Source of the DNA: Symsagittifera roscoffensis
Taxonomy: Eukaryota; Xenacoelomorpha; Acoela; Convolutidae
NCBI RefSeq assembly: GCF_963678635.1
Contig: NC_087069.1
Coordinates: forward strand, 54,852,928-54,916,927
DNA: 64,000 bases
Direction of reading: 5' to 3'
Under the pieces are notes generated by a model. That model had not been told where the DNA came from and searched no databases. It saw only the letters and a list, made by a program, of their open reading frames with translations. The position numbers and the translations under genes are program-made. Shown here one piece after another: positions 1 through 12,919 of this stretch; positions within the stretch are counted from its first letter, which is position 1; the number at the start of each line of letters is the position of its first letter.

Positions 1-674
1 CACGTCCTTCCTCTCGTCCTTCTTTTCTACAGCCACTCCCTCCCATTTCTCACCCATTTCCACATTTATCTCCCTTTCCGAACTGCTTCTTCCCAAGTTA
101 TCCCGCCCTTGCGCTCCACTTGCTATAATGCCACTAGTTGAGAATCTACTGTTTTCATGTGTCATCACCTGCCCTCTCCCCCCAACCAAGGAACTACAAG
201 ATCTGTCATCCTCGCTAATCTCCACTGCATAGTCGAATATCCCTCTATATGAACACTCAATTTCAGTGAACTGTTCAAGTATTTTACCCTTGAAGTTCTG
301 AACCTCGGCCATCTGTCGTTTCAGTGAGTTTCGCACATCAATTGACATCTCTTCAATAGCACGCGCAGATCTATTTCTCAACATGGACTCCTGTTTCCGC
401 TCAACTGCTCCAATTTGAGTCACAACCACCGGCCACTCCTGTAACATGCCACTCAACCTCTCACACTCCTTTCTGTAGTCTGAGATTCGGGAGGGGACTT
501 GCTGCTGTTGCTCCAAATATGCATTCATGGTTGTGACTCCGTGAGATTTCCAGTCTTCATGGTCTTCGTCCCAGCAAACTTCACAAATGGCACTAGAGCA
601 GGGGTTGCAGTAGTATTGCACTGCCTTACCAGAGTGTTTCTCGCAGAAATTCCCAGATGGACTTTCCGGTCTTT
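1..674 (-). CDS. Internal exon of a B-box zinc-finger (TRIM-like) protein, partial
   Basis: One frame stays open for 224 codons and runs off the window, with no ATG at its start. It begins after a good 3' splice site (minus strand TTTGTGTTTCAG, AG complement at 675-676) with a two-base split codon. Residues 10-44 hold a B-box: C10-x2-H13-x8-C22-x2-C25-x4-C30-x2-C33-x4-H38-x5-H44, starting CEKHSGKAVQYYCNPC. B-boxes bind two zinc ions and sit between RING and coiled-coil parts in TRIM proteins, many of them ubiquitin ligases or scaffolds. Residues about 46-140 (LEQQQ..., then alternating E/R/K and hydrophobic residues) look like the coiled coil; the rest is Ser/Gly-rich and probably disordered. 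Base composition is near 50% GC, unlike the AT-rich flank. No RING exon was found at higher coordinates. The zinc ligands are direct evidence; the TRIM assignment and ligase role are inference. Confidence 0.8.
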
Positions 675-1925
675 CTGAAACACAAATATTTAAAGTGATA
701 CAGGATGAATAACAACATAATTTTCGAAAAATAGTGAACGGGACATTTGGTCACCTGATTTGGTTCTATTGATCTAAATTTTTTGTGGATCAGTTTTTTT
801 TAATTCTTTTTACACGAGAGAGTTGATTATTCTTCCTTCAGTTTAATTTTTATCCATTAAGCATATAATTTTAACCTTTTTCTCGTCTTTGGTTGTAACA
901 ACACAATGACGAATCACAAAAACAAATCCTTTGCATATCTTTTGTTTTCAATAAATTAACAGGAAAAGAAACATGTTAAGAAGAGGAACATTTTTTCAAA
1001 TATATTCTCAATTTTAGCAAAATAATATTGAATACCGAAGGAATTCTTAAATAAATTATTGTTCCGACTTTCGATACGAAAGTAACGGAATATATGTGCT
1101 CGGGGTGGGTTTTCGACTTTTTAACTAGCCATTTTTGACGGAAATTTTTTTATATCATTCAAAAAGTATTGTTGTCCTGAGCTTAAGTTTGAAAAAATAT
1201 TTCACCTGTGATCATTTTTCTCAAAGTTATGGGTGTTTAAAGATTGCCATTTTGACCAATTTGGGACAATTAACGCGCGATATAATTTAATCCGTCTTAT
1301 AACACGTTCCAAATTGGTTGAACGAAGCTTATTTGCCATAATTAGATTGTTACAAGGAACAAAATCTCTCTTTTTGTACTTTATATGGCGTGTGAGGGGG
1401 AAGATTTTTATTAAAAAATATCAAATTTTAGAAAAAAATTTCGTTTTGTTTTATTTCATTTAATTTTTTAAATTTTATTACTGCTGCTCCATAAACCTTA
1501 AAGGCAGTCGGAACATTCAGGGCTTCGCCCTGATACGAGCAGTCTTGTTGTGATTCAAATTTTTTTCCAGTTTTGATAACCTCGCACGTTACAACATAAA
1601 ATTGTTATATAAATGTTTACACTGCATTTTGCAGGTAAAATGTTTTCGTAAAATATTGAAATATTGTTCACTTGCTCAAGCTGACACCTTTTATAGCAGT
1701 TGAGCACATCAAACAACGTTTTAAAAAAAGCTTACCCAAACTGAACTTCAGAGAAAAAAAGAAAGAAGGGGGCATGGAAAAGAGCCGAAATCGAGATAAC
1801 AAAGATATCGAAGGGCGACCATAAGAAAACATCAAGAAATCAGCAATTGTTTTATTTTCACTAAATTTTGATGTTACAGAAAATTACTATTTTTTCAGCC
1901 ATTCGTTGCACTGCAACTGAAAAAC
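675..1925. other. AT-rich non-coding DNA, probably an intron of the B-box gene
   Basis: There is no convincing exon on either strand. It holds runs of A and T, a short inverted repeat around 1062-1091 (arms ACTTTCG/CGAAAGT flanked by TTCCG and CGGAA) and a small GC-rich hairpin CAGGGCTTCGCCCTG near 1519-1533. The 76-codon ORF at 1233-1463 is Ile/Phe/Lys-rich as expected from AT-rich DNA and I do not call it. Being upstream of the B-box exon in minus-strand sense, it most likely contains that gene's intron. Confidence 0.5.
1062..1091. repeat. Short imperfect inverted repeat (hairpin)
   Basis: The arms TTCCG-ACTTTCG and CGAAAGT-AA-CGGAA flank the three-base loop ATA. The inner seven pairs are perfect and the outer five are offset by two extra A residues. 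No function can be assigned. Confidence 0.6.
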
Positions 1926-1956
1926 ACTAATGCAACTTGATTGAAGTTGCATTAGT
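1926..1956. repeat. Perfect 13-bp hairpin followed by a T run
   Basis: ACTAATGCAACTT and AAGTTGCATTAGT are perfect complements around the five-base loop GATTG, with A-rich DNA on the left and at least nine T on the right. As RNA from the + strand this is a stem followed by a U run. In this eukaryotic setting it could be a tiny foldback element or a structured RNA; nothing else supports either. Confidence 0.7.
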
Positions 1957-2079
1957 TTTTTTTTCTTTTTCAAGTTTAATGTTTGATGAAGTTTGATCAA
2001 TCCAATTGCTTCAAATAGAGCATTATTGTTTCAAATACTGCACAATTTTTTCAATTATGACTGAAACACTTTGACGCTT

Positions 2080-2230
2080 TGCGGCGATAACCGGCTCTAA
2101 ATTTCGTATAGCGTCCTACCCTCTGTTGGCAAGCTCGCAGCACGTTGGCCCGTCTGCGGCGGTCACTATTTTGCTCCTTATGTTTGGTAAACAAAGGACA
2201 GTTCTCCGTCTACCGGCTTGTTGAAACAAT
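2080..2230. other. GC-rich island of unknown nature
   Basis: About 150 bases (TTTGCGGCGATAACCGGC through CCGTCTACCGGC) stand out from the AT-rich surroundings. On the minus strand one frame stays open across it (basic, Arg-rich), but I see no start, no good splice sites and no recognisable motif. It may be an old exon or a repeat fragment. Confidence 0.3.
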
Positions 2231-2250
2231 TATTACTTAGGATTCTTTTT

Positions 2251-2345
2251 CGGGCTGTTTTGTATCGGACTGTTTTTTTGTTCATTTTATTACTTTCTCG
2301 GACTGTTTTGTATTTGACTGTTTTGTATGGGACTGTTTTGTACAG
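2251..2345 (+). repeat. Imperfect short tandem repeat, unit about 15 nt (GGACTGTTTTGTAT)
   Basis: The words GGGCTGTTTTGTAT, GGACTGTTTT, GGACTGTTTTGTAT, TGACTGTTTTGTAT and GGGACTGTTTTGTA follow one another, with one roughly 25-base T-rich interruption. This is direct repetition; no coding or regulatory role is visible. Confidence 0.7.
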
Positions 2346-5300
2346 AGACGGTTTTTATATAGTAGTTAAATATCAGCTATGAGTTTTATCGAAAAAAAGT
2401 TGTGAACAAAACTAGACATGCAGCTCAGTTTCGCTAAGTGAACAAGTTTTGAGATGCATAACCAGCGGTTGAATGGCTGGTATGAGAAACAACTAAACCA
2501 TCCAAATTTGAAAAAGAATCAAAATAAAAAGTAGTTTTTGTTTTGTATTTTGTATGGTTGTTCAAACAAAACACAAAAACATATATATATACACATGTGC
2601 TTTATTTTTCATAAGGCATGAAATAAAACAGCAGTATTTGATTTATGAAATAGAAAAACAACAGCTAAATATTGCATCGAGAGTTTTTGTGAAACAAATC
2701 GAGTTTGTCAGTGTCCATATGTGAGCAAGTTCCGAGATTCAAAGCATGCTAATGTATATATGGTATAAGACATATAAAAACATAAAACTCGCGCATAAAA
2801 TTTTTCAAACAAGTGGTTTAATTTCAAAAACAGCACAAAAATAAATTGAAAAAAAGTGTTTTATTTGACAAAACATAAAAAGGACAAGTTATCAATAATA
2901 AAACTATATTTCTTTCTCTGAAAAGCAAAAACAAACAAGCTACAGAGATTCAAAACTTCGCATGTTATTTATGCAACTTGAAGGAATTTGAATTGAACGT
3001 TGTTTAACAGTGCGTTAATGAAAAAACTGATTTTTTTTTGTCGATTAAACGAGAAAAACTTTGTTTGAATAGAATGGTGCATAATTGAAAGTTTTTTCAA
3101 GTACAACTTTAAAGCTCTTCTATTTTGAATTTTGAAGTCTAGCAAAAATTTCAACTCCAGTGTGTTGGAAAATATCAGTAACAATCAAGACAGTTGAAAA
3201 AAACATAGAGTTTTTTAGCCATTGAAGACGCGCAATCATGAATCTAACAGATTTTTATGAAATTGAATATAGAGGAAATGTGGAAAATTTAACTCCATTT
3301 TCCGCAAAAATTTTACTTTTTTCACAAAAGTTGGACGAAATTAGAAAAATCAAATGGTTGATATCACTCCTCATAAGCATATGTACATGCTTGCTAAGTC
3401 TCTTTTTCGTACAGTTAACAATTCCAGGAGGAATTCGGTAACGCTTACACACAAATACGCACGCTAAAAAACACGCTTCTTTTATGAGCTGTTTAGATGC
3501 CAAATAGTGTATAGGAGGGCCAAACTTTTTTATTACAGTTTCTAGAGCCCCACTCTCTGGTCTTTATCAGTTATTGGCTTATCTCGCTTTTATTTAAAAA
3601 AAATTAGAAACCCAATATTAAAACGTTAAGGGGAAACTGAAGAAAATACATGTTGTATTTCATTTTTGAGTTGACATTATAAAAAATTACTTAGATAAGC
3701 AGTTTGACTTATACAAACTGCTTAGATAATTGTTGTCTAGAAATCAGTCAAAACAGTTGCATACATTATTAGAAGTTTTTTCCAGGTGTGCTTGTTTTCA
3801 AAAGAAACAAACAAAAAAAAACTTTATTTAAAAATTGGAACCTATATTAAAATGTAATAAGTATATTTGGTTTTTGAAACAACAAGTGTCTGATCCATTT
3901 TATGAATTTGTAGTCAGATTCAAACTATTAAATTCTGTTGATTTTTATCAAAGAAAGCGTTTTAATTTCAAAAAAAGTATTCTAATGAACTAAGGCTAGG
4001 AACGTTTTCTAATTCCAAATTTTAATTTGTGTTTTTGAAAACATTCTGTATAGGACCAGCTTGTAGCGGATTAGCAGAACCTGTACAAAGCATAGAAATT
4101 TCGTGAGCAAATCGAGACACACATTACTGAGAAGTGAACAAAATCCGAGAAATATTATAATTTGTTGCTTGTTTGGATTGAAACGCTTTTGGAAAACACG
4201 AACAAAGCACAAACACTAGAGACCAACCAAAGCTGAAGGTACCTCTTCAGGAGTAATAAACATAGTGAAGTCTCTTATATAGGTCTTGTGGTTTTTTTTT
4301 GTTTTTTTTTCATGAAAAAAATCTTAAAATGTGCATCATCTTTGAAATTATTCGACATTTGATCATCAAGGCTTTCCTTGGACCAAAAAAAACTTACCCC
4401 ACCTTTTACAACTAGTGTTTAACGACCTCATGCGTCGATTCGATTTCCAACGCTGATATACGACCCAATATTAACTGACGATTTTCCAAAAGCCAACAAT
4501 TTTAATCTAGCTAAACAGAGAAGATCTTCCGTTACTCATCCTTCACTTGAGCCCTACCTCTTAACTGACCCAATATTAGAAAAAATCTTAGAAATAATAA
4601 GAATTGAAATAATATCTATTTATCTACTTGTGGGTTCATTTGCTATTTTCTAACCATTTATCTCAAATCATTTTCAAAGTAGGTAAGTTTAAGTTTTGCT
4701 TAGATGTAAAAATTACACACTCGAAAGCAGTATAAAGTCATTCCAACGAAAAGATCTACTCTCTCCTCAACCCCTCTGTTGACGGCAAAATACCCCAAAG
4801 ATTAAACCAATCTCACAAAAGAATTGTCAAAAATAACAGTTTAAGAAAAAAAACTGACACCCAGAGTTTGCACGAATCATTCTAACTCTTATATCAAGAG
4901 AAAAATTGGGAAGCAAACATACATAAACTCTCAAAAAGTGTTTGATTAAAGGCTCAATATACGATCGCGTATTTGCACCACACACATTAAAAAGTAGGAA
5001 ATATAAGATCAAAAAGCAAACAAAAATGAATGCAAAAATTTCAAAAAGAAAGCTAATAAAAAACCACAACAGGAAAAACCACAACTGTTTTGCCTTTTTC
5101 CAAATTTTTCCACAACAGGAAATTCTGTTTTCGAATCTGACTCAACAACCATACAAAAGCTTAAAAATCTTCGAGATCTACTAAACGACGAAAATCAGAC
5201 GACAAATTTCTTCCATTCTTCGATGACCCAAAAAGCCATCCATCAAAAGGAGAAATACAATTGTGTCAGTAAATAATTATAAATTCAATTCATTAAAGGG

Positions 5301-5744
5301 AAAAGTCCATGTAAACAAGCCTTCTCACAGGTTAAAATAAGAATACAAGTACTATATCACTATCTACAAAAAATTAAAATAATATAACCTCACACTACGG
5401 CATAATCACTTTTGAAATTCCACCACGACGATGATCAAAACAATCACGACTTATAAAACAAACAGATGATAGAGAAATAGATTTTTCCAAAGTTCTTACA
5501 GAACACATCAAAAGTGTTTATCATCAAAATTCACAAGAGCAAACTCAATCGTTTCCATCATTTATAGCTTTATATCGATATTAGAAGTAAATGAAACATT
5601 TTATACCTCTCCACGACAACTATCTCGACAGGCAGTAGTAAGACGAGAAGTAACCCTCTTTTCACATTTTTAGACTCAATTTGTGAAACACTCACTGGCT
5701 TGAAATATCACATATAGCTAAAGTTGATTTTTAATGATGATATC
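2346..5744. other. AT-rich DNA without a supported gene; the right part becomes A/C-rich
   Basis: Nothing here supports a gene. The 67-codon ORF at 3238-3441 has one hydrophobic stretch of about 20 residues but no homology I recognise and no clear exon signals. From about 4400 onward the + strand becomes rich in A and C and poor in G, the same strand bias as the sense strand of the family 1 retroelement that follows, so roughly 4400-5744 is probably its decayed leader or LTR. I could not find LTR ends. Confidence 0.35.
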
Positions 5745-8560
5745 AGATGAAGCAGATTCTGCATGGGACCCAGAATGGTATCAATTGTTTTAAAATTCAA
5801 AAGATCTCCAGCGCAGCATTTGGAACCATCTCAGTACAAAAAAAAACTATTTAAAAATATTTCCAATGAAAACTGACACCACTTCTTTTAATTACAACAC
5901 CTTGATGAATGATAAGACAATTAAAAACAGTTTAAATTCGACATTCAATAAACCGCAAGAAATTAAACGGAATGTGGAATCTCACTCAATAGAGTATCCA
6001 AATCCCATCACGTTTTGTAAACAATGAAAAAGTCAAAAAAATGCCCTCAACACAACAAATTATTCCGCCCATACATCCAACAATTAGAAATCCTCAAAAC
6101 AAAAAAAACACTTGCGTTCCCACCAAAAACAATAAAATCAACAGATAAAACATCAGATGCTTCAAATATTTTTTTTTGGATTATCAAACATATCGACCAA
6201 TGACTAAAAAAGGTCCATTTAGAAAACCAAAACACACAAATTGCAACCTTTTTGCTAGACATAATTACCCAAAAAAGTATCAGTTTTGTTAACCAAAAAC
6301 AGTATCAGCAACCCAAGGGCACGACTTTTTGCTAGAACTCAAAGATAATCTCAAGAGCCTAATTCTAGTAAGCGTGTAGGAATAAAATCGATTATCTCAG
6401 TCGGTAACTTTTACTGATAAAAGAAGGTCTCAATCAGATCACACTGAGAACTACCCATTTTACAACAAAATAAAAACAATTCAAATAAAACACAGTTCAA
6501 AAAAATAACCACAGTATTCAGAAGATGAAGAATATTTTCACCGAAATCAACAACAGTAGAAATCTAATCAACAAAAATACCAGTGAAATGATATAGACAA
6601 ATAGGTGATATTTTTCAACCAGACAATTTGAATCTTATATGAAGCCACAAGGACCACTACAACCACAACAGCGAAGCCTTACGAGTCAAATTTTTTTTTA
6701 CAATCAAATACAAACAGACAATCACAAAGCCCCAAGATCACTCAAACCAAACATCACGATTCAATGAGAAAGGAAACTCCATTACCTTATTATTTACAAA
6801 AAAATGAAACCCCCAAAAATCTATACCTCGATGAATCTATACCTCATGGCGGGATCATCTATAACATCAGACAAACCAACTATGGTTTTCACAGGAACAG
6901 ATCTTGAATATTCAGTAGTAGATTACCTAAACAATGTCACAGCTAACGTAATATTGAAAATAGGCCCCGATACTATGAATACACCACTTCACCATAATTG
7001 GATTCTTAGACGTACAGCACTGATACAAACCAAACTCGACAGTGCTGCTGAAAATGGCTATCAGTTTTACCCATAGATGTTAAGTCCGATTGGAAAAGAT
7101 TTATACAAGCATTTTCAAAAAATTTTGACTCCGAAAAAAATGAAATTTGCAGGATCTCAAATGAAACTGTAAAAAACATAGCTGTAAGACTAGAAACTCT
7201 GGTACGAAAACGAAACTCTCTGAATACACACGATTCGAAAAATACGAAAATGAGAAAAGTTCTAATGATGACTTTAACACCACAGTTATTAAAATAGCAA
7301 CAAAAAAGAGAGCATGGCATCCATCATCAATTCGAGAACCAGAAGTAGATTACGGCAAACTAGTAAACAAATTAGAACAAGCAGAAATCATAATGAAGCT
7401 AGAGGAAACAGACAACTTAAAGTTACAGTATGTTACATCACACCTTAAAAAAGCGTCACACAAAAATAACATCCCAAACTCCGATAATGGTTTAGCAGAA
7501 ACAATTACTGAAATACTAAACGTATAAGAAAAGAACCCAAATTTTAAACAACAACCCTCATTTAAAAATGGTTTAAATATTGCCGCAGATACGAAAATAG
7601 CATCGCCGAATCCAAACGAAAACAATAAAAGAAATCAAACTGGTTACCAATGCATAAAAACATTATTTTTTTTACCAATACACGAACAAGGACCAAAATT
7701 TAAGAAACAAAAACATTCAAATTAAATTTTTCTTAGAAAAACCATTCCCATCTAGCTATAATAAAAGCAGGCCACAATCACCACATTCCAAAAAATGTTG
7801 TGGACGATCCCAAAAAGAAGAATCATAAAGTTATTTACAAAATAGATATAGTCGATCAAATAATCAAAACAATCATTGTAGAAACAATTATTCGTGATCC
7901 AGTTCTAATAGAAGAAATAATTTTAATTAGTACTCGAAGATGATAATATTCAAATGATTGATCAAAAAAACTCTTCAAACGACTGCAATAGAAGATATTC
8001 AAACAACCTTAGAACGAATTACTCAAAGAACAAATCCCGAAAATATTCGAACAAGAGAGCATACAAAAAAACTATTACAACAGGTCCCCTGAAAACTCTA
8101 AACCTAAAAACAATTGCTAACAAAATAGATTATTTTCAATCACCAAATTATTCTCAATCACCCAATCGAATTACTTCACAATATCCAAATAAACAGAACG
8201 ATAACAACAGAAGTAGTACACCTAAAAATCAACGACAAATAAATCAGGTACAAACTACAAGTGAAGCAACTCCAGACCCACCAGGAATAGAAAACACCGA
8301 ATCCTTAGTAATGCAACCAAATCATAAACACTGTGAACGAACCGATGATGAGAGCAAAAATTGAAATCACATAAGAAATCCCAATCAATTCTAGCCATTA
8401 CCAAAATGAGTAACGCTACTCGAATTCTAACGAATCTAAAATTGATCAAACAACCAAAACAAATGGTTGACAATTAGGCAAATATAAACAACAAAAAATA
8501 GAGAACAACACATCAACACCTCCAACTAGAGAAACATTTTGATAATTCAGTTTCTTCTAG
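5745..8560 (+). pseudogene. gag remnant of the family 1 retroelement
   Basis: Gag builds the particle shell and packages RNA. The N-terminal part (5745-6240) aligns with the gag of the minus-strand copy: WDPE near 5767, a NYNT and NSLNST pair near 5900, then DYQTYRPMTK. The capsid-like part is open as a 90-codon ORF at 6804-7076 (TGTDLEYSVVDYLN, then NTPLHHNWILRRTALIQ) and continues in broken frames to about 7520. A basic Asn/Gln/Ser-rich C-terminal tail is open at 7954-8364. I found no intact CCHC zinc knuckle. Multiple frameshifts and stops make it non-functional. It is still more complete than the gag of the minus-strand copy, which lacks the capsid region. Confidence 0.75.
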
Positions 8561-8595
8561 ACAGCCCCTAGAGCAAAAATTTTAAACTACCATAC

Positions 8596-8650
8596 GTTGA
8601 AGTAGACTTTTTAATCAGACGAGCAGCAGAATCAAACACTTATTAAGTTC
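8596..8650 (+). pseudogene. Aspartic protease remnant, active site lost
   Basis: The frame reads VEVDFLI then RRAAESN, matching EIDFLIDSGAESN of the minus-strand copy at 52890-53192. The catalytic Asp-Ser-Gly triad is therefore replaced by Arg-Arg-Ala. Retroviral-type proteases cut the gag-pol polyprotein; this one cannot. The tandem duplication breakpoint (8612) falls inside this motif. Confidence 0.6.
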
Positions 8651-10761
8651 ATAAATGGCATGAAATTCATTCATCGCACTCCAAACTTCCACTTTTAAGA
8701 ACTTCAAAATAAACTAGCCCTAGCAAATGGCACACCTCTAACAAAATATGGCATTTTTCAATTATCCCATCAAGAACAATGGAACAGAATGAACTTCTGA
8801 TAAAACTTTTCAAACAGATATTCACATAATATATTTTAAACACAACATAAAAAGAAAACTAATCTTTACAAAAAAATATACCAGCAACTAAAATTTTTCT
8901 TAATTAAATAAAAATCAAAGATACGAACACAAAACAAAAAACCTACCTAACATTTTTTCAAAAACCAAATAAACAACCCCAAACTTTTTCAAAATTTTAT
9001 CATATTTACAATCAACAATGTAGACACTTAAAACCATTAACTACACATGCACATGATTTTCCAATGAACCTTGTTCAACACAATAATGATGATCAAAACA
9101 CACAGCATACATACATGTCTTACCTTGAAATCAGACAAACTCACAAATCACAATAATTTTACCTATAAAATCTGCAAAAAAACACAAATACAGACGTAAT
9201 CGAACTACCAACATATAACAACTCTCCATACAAAAACAATTCCTTTAAAACCAATAAGATATTGCAATACAAACGCAACATTTCCCACTACTCGGGATTT
9301 AGCGTTTAAAGAAAACAATAATTTAAAAATTGTAGATGTTTGTCAACCTACATATCTAAGCAAAAAATTATCTTTTAGTAATTTCAAAAATGAAATAAAA
9401 CGTAATACAGATACTTCACAAAAACTCCTTTTTGAAGCCCACATTTAAAATTTGAAATACGCAAACAAACAATTTTCTTTTTCAACAATGTTCAACTTCC
9501 AGCACAAGTTTGAACGCGCAAGTAAAGTTTTTCAAAAATCAAAATTAAAAAAAAAAACAAAAAAAAACAACGTGCAAGCAAAGTTTCAGTATATTCACAA
9601 AACAGGGTAAACCAATTCTTAGATGTATTTGAATAAGACAATTTGTTTTCAACAGTTAATAAAGAACAGCAAACAAAGGAAACTTAATTATAAATACAGT
9701 CATTGTTCTCGCGAGAGCCGAAACCCTTGAAGCAGTATTCGATGCGCGATCTCTAAAGTCTCTAATTGGCTTATAGAACCAACATGAAAAATTGTCACTA
9801 AAATCAGCAGTTACTCCTATACAGCAGCAGATATGAACAGTGCAAAAAACCAAATGCCACTTGATGAAAAATCTCGCCGCTAAGGACAATTCCTTAATCG
9901 AAATCAGCACTATGAAGTTAATAGATTATTCTACGGCATTTCAATAGGATCCGTTTTTTTGAGCGAAATTTTTAGACTTTTTAACTTAAGTAAAATTTTT
10001 AACACATATTTAGACATTGTTTTCATACAATCACAACAAAACATGAAATTTTCATAGACGTAGAAACATATCATCAAGCATTACTGAATGAAAACATGAA
10101 AAATCCAAGAGACAAAACAGTTTTCTCAAGTCAGGATAAAAAATTATCTTCTCGCCATGCACAGTCAATTTAACAACTGATCTACTCAAGAAGTACTAGA
10201 AGCTTGACCCTGTAATACGCCAAACGAAATCTCGGCATAATTACAAAAATAAACCTGCAAAAGCGATATAACCATTTTACGAAACAAAACATAACTTAGT
10301 TACTTTCGCAAATTCAACAAAACTACAGTAGATGAAAACAGTGGTTTATGGGAAAATCATTGCATCGATTCAAAATTGAACTGTTTACTACTAAGTTTGA
10401 TCTTGATAGCATTTCATAATCACGCTCCGTAAATACAAAAAGACATACTGGATCAGAAAAGATATATTATAATTTCACACAAAATTTCTGTTTTCTCAAC
10501 GCACCAATATGGTTTCAAAAACTTTATAATGACTGTTTCAGCTGTCAATTAAATAAACACTTCCCACATCATGAAAAATTGTTAAAAAGATAATATTTTA
10601 CAGTACAAAGATTATATTTCAACCACAGAATTTCGTTTGATAAAAAATCAATTTATCACACTTCTCAAAAGGAAATTCATACAAAATGGTCATAGTAGAC
10701 GCATTTAATTATTAGGTTGAACTAAGCCCTGTACCACACTGTAAAGTTAAGTATGTATACC
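8612..10761 (+). repeat. Tandem duplication, unit 1 (2150 bp)
   Basis: This segment is repeated head-to-tail at 10762-12919 with very high identity (differences are scattered substitutions and a few small indels). It runs from inside the protease motif to the middle of the integrase core. The outer ends and the central junction share the three bases TAA, a microhomology junction. It contains a decayed PR-RT linker, RT (MNSA... at 9833) and RNase H/connection region. Confidence 0.9.
9640..10560 (+). pseudogene. Reverse transcriptase/connection remnant, unit 1
   Basis: The RT frame starting near 9800 reads ...ADMNSAKNQMPLDEKSRR, then an in-frame stop, then NRLFYGISIGS, matching MNSAYRQMPLDEQSRR and NRLFYGISIGP of the minus-strand copy. 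The aspartate just before MNSA, expected to be the first RT catalytic Asp, is retained. Downstream frames are broken by stops and no YLDD motif is readable. Confidence 0.7.
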
Positions 10762-12919
10762 TAATCAGACGAGCAGCAGAATCAAACACTTATTAAGTTC
10801 ATAAATGGCATGAAATTCATTCATCGCACTCCAAACTTCCACTTTTAAGAACTTCAAAATAAACTAGCCCTAGCAAATGGCACAACTCTAACAAAATATG
10901 GCATTTTTCAATTATCCCATCAAGAACAATGGAACAGAATGAACTTCTGATAAAACTTTTCAAACAGATATTCACATAATATATTTTAAACACAACATAA
11001 AAAGAAAACTAATCTTTACAAAAAATTATACCAGCAACTAAAATTTTTCTTAATTAAATAAAAATCAAAGATTCGAACACAAAACAAAAAACCTACCTAA
11101 CATTTTTCCAAAAACCAAATAAACAACCCAAAACTTTTTCAAAATTTTATCATATTTACAATCAACAATATAGACACTTAAAACCATTAACTACACATGC
11201 ACATGATTTTCCAATGAACCTTGTTCAACACAATAATGATGATCAAAACACATAGCATACATACATGTCTTACCTTGAAATCAGACAAACTCACAAATCA
11301 CAATAATTTTACCTATAAAATATGCAAAAAACACAAATACAGACGTTATCGAACTACCAACATATAACAACTCTCCATACAAAAACAATTCCTTTAAGAC
11401 CAATAAGATATTGCAATACAAACGCAACATTTTCCACTACTCGGGATTTAGCGTTTAAAGAAAACAATAATTTAAAAATTGTAGATGTTTGTCAACCTAC
11501 ATATCTAAGCAAAAAATTATCTTTTAATATTTCAAAAATGAAATAAAACGTAATACAGATACTTCACAAAAACTCCTTTTTGAAGCCCACATTTAAAATT
11601 TGAAATACGCAAACAAACAATTTTCTTTTTCAACAATGTTCAACTTCCAGCACTCCCAAAAAAAGATTTTGAACGCGCAAGTAAAGTTTTTCAAATATCA
11701 AAATTAAAAAAAAAACAAAAAAAAACAACGTGCAAGCAAAAATTCAGTATATTCACAAAACAGGGTAAACAAATTCTTAGATGTATTTGAATAAGACAAT
11801 TTGTTATCAACAGTTAATAAAGAACAGCAAACAAAGGAAACTTAATTATAAATACAGTCATTGTTCTCGCGAGAGCCGAAACCCTTGAAGCAGTATTCGA
11901 TGCGCGATCTCTAAAGTCTCTAATTGGCTTATAGAACCAACAAGAAAAATTGTCACTAAAATCAGCAGTTATTCCTATACAGCAGCAGATATGAACAGTG
12001 CAAAAAACCAAATGCCACTTGATGAAAAATCTCGCCGCTAAGGACAATTCCTTAATCGAAATCAGCACTATGAAGTTAATAGATTATTCTACGGCATTTC
12101 AATAGGATCCGTTTTTTTGAGCGAAATTTTTAGACTTTTTAACTTAAGTAAAATTTTTAACACAAATTTAGGCATTGTTTTCATACAATCACAACAAAAC
12201 ATGAAATTTTCATAGACGTAGAAACATATCATCAAGCATTACTGAATGAAAACATGAAAAATCCAAGAGACAAAACAGTTTTCTCAAGTCAAGATAAAAA
12301 ACTATCTTCTCGCCATGCACAGTCAATTTAACAACTGATCTACTCAAGAAGTACTAGAAGCTTGACCCTGTAATACGCCAAACGAAATCTCGGCATAATT
12401 ACAAAAATAAACCTGCAAAAGCGATATAACCATTTTACGAAACAAAACATAACTTAGTTACTTTCGCAAATTCAACAAAACTACAGTAGATGAAAACAGT
12501 GGTTTATGGGAAAATCATTGCATCGATTCAAAATTGAACTGTTTACTACTAAATTTGATCTTGATAGCATTTCATAATTACGCTCCGTAAATACAAAAAG
12601 ACATACTGGATCAGAAAAGATATATTATAATTTCACACAAAATTTCTGTTTTCTCAACGCACCAATATGGTTTCAAAAACTTTATAATGACTGTTTCAGC
12701 TGTCAATTAAATAAACACTTCCCACATCATGAAAAATTGTTAAAAAGATAATATTTTACAGTACAAAGATTAAATTTCAACCACAGAATTTCGTTTGATA
12801 AAAAATCAATTTATCACACTTCTCAGAAGGAAATTCATACAAAATGGTCATAGTAGACGCATTTAATTATTATGTTGAACTAAGCCCTGTACCACACTGT
12901 AAAGTTAAGTATGTATACC
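10762..12919 (+). repeat. Tandem duplication, unit 2
   Basis: This is the second unit of the head-to-tail duplication described at 8612. It differs by scattered point changes and an insertion of about 10 nt near 11655. It holds the same linker ORF (11322-11546, which parallels the PR-RT linker at 52185-52532 of the other copy) and the same RT remnant (MNSA at 11991). The integrase frame, cut in unit 1, continues past the end of unit 2 into 12920-13140, so unit 2 keeps the original right flank. Confidence 0.9.
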
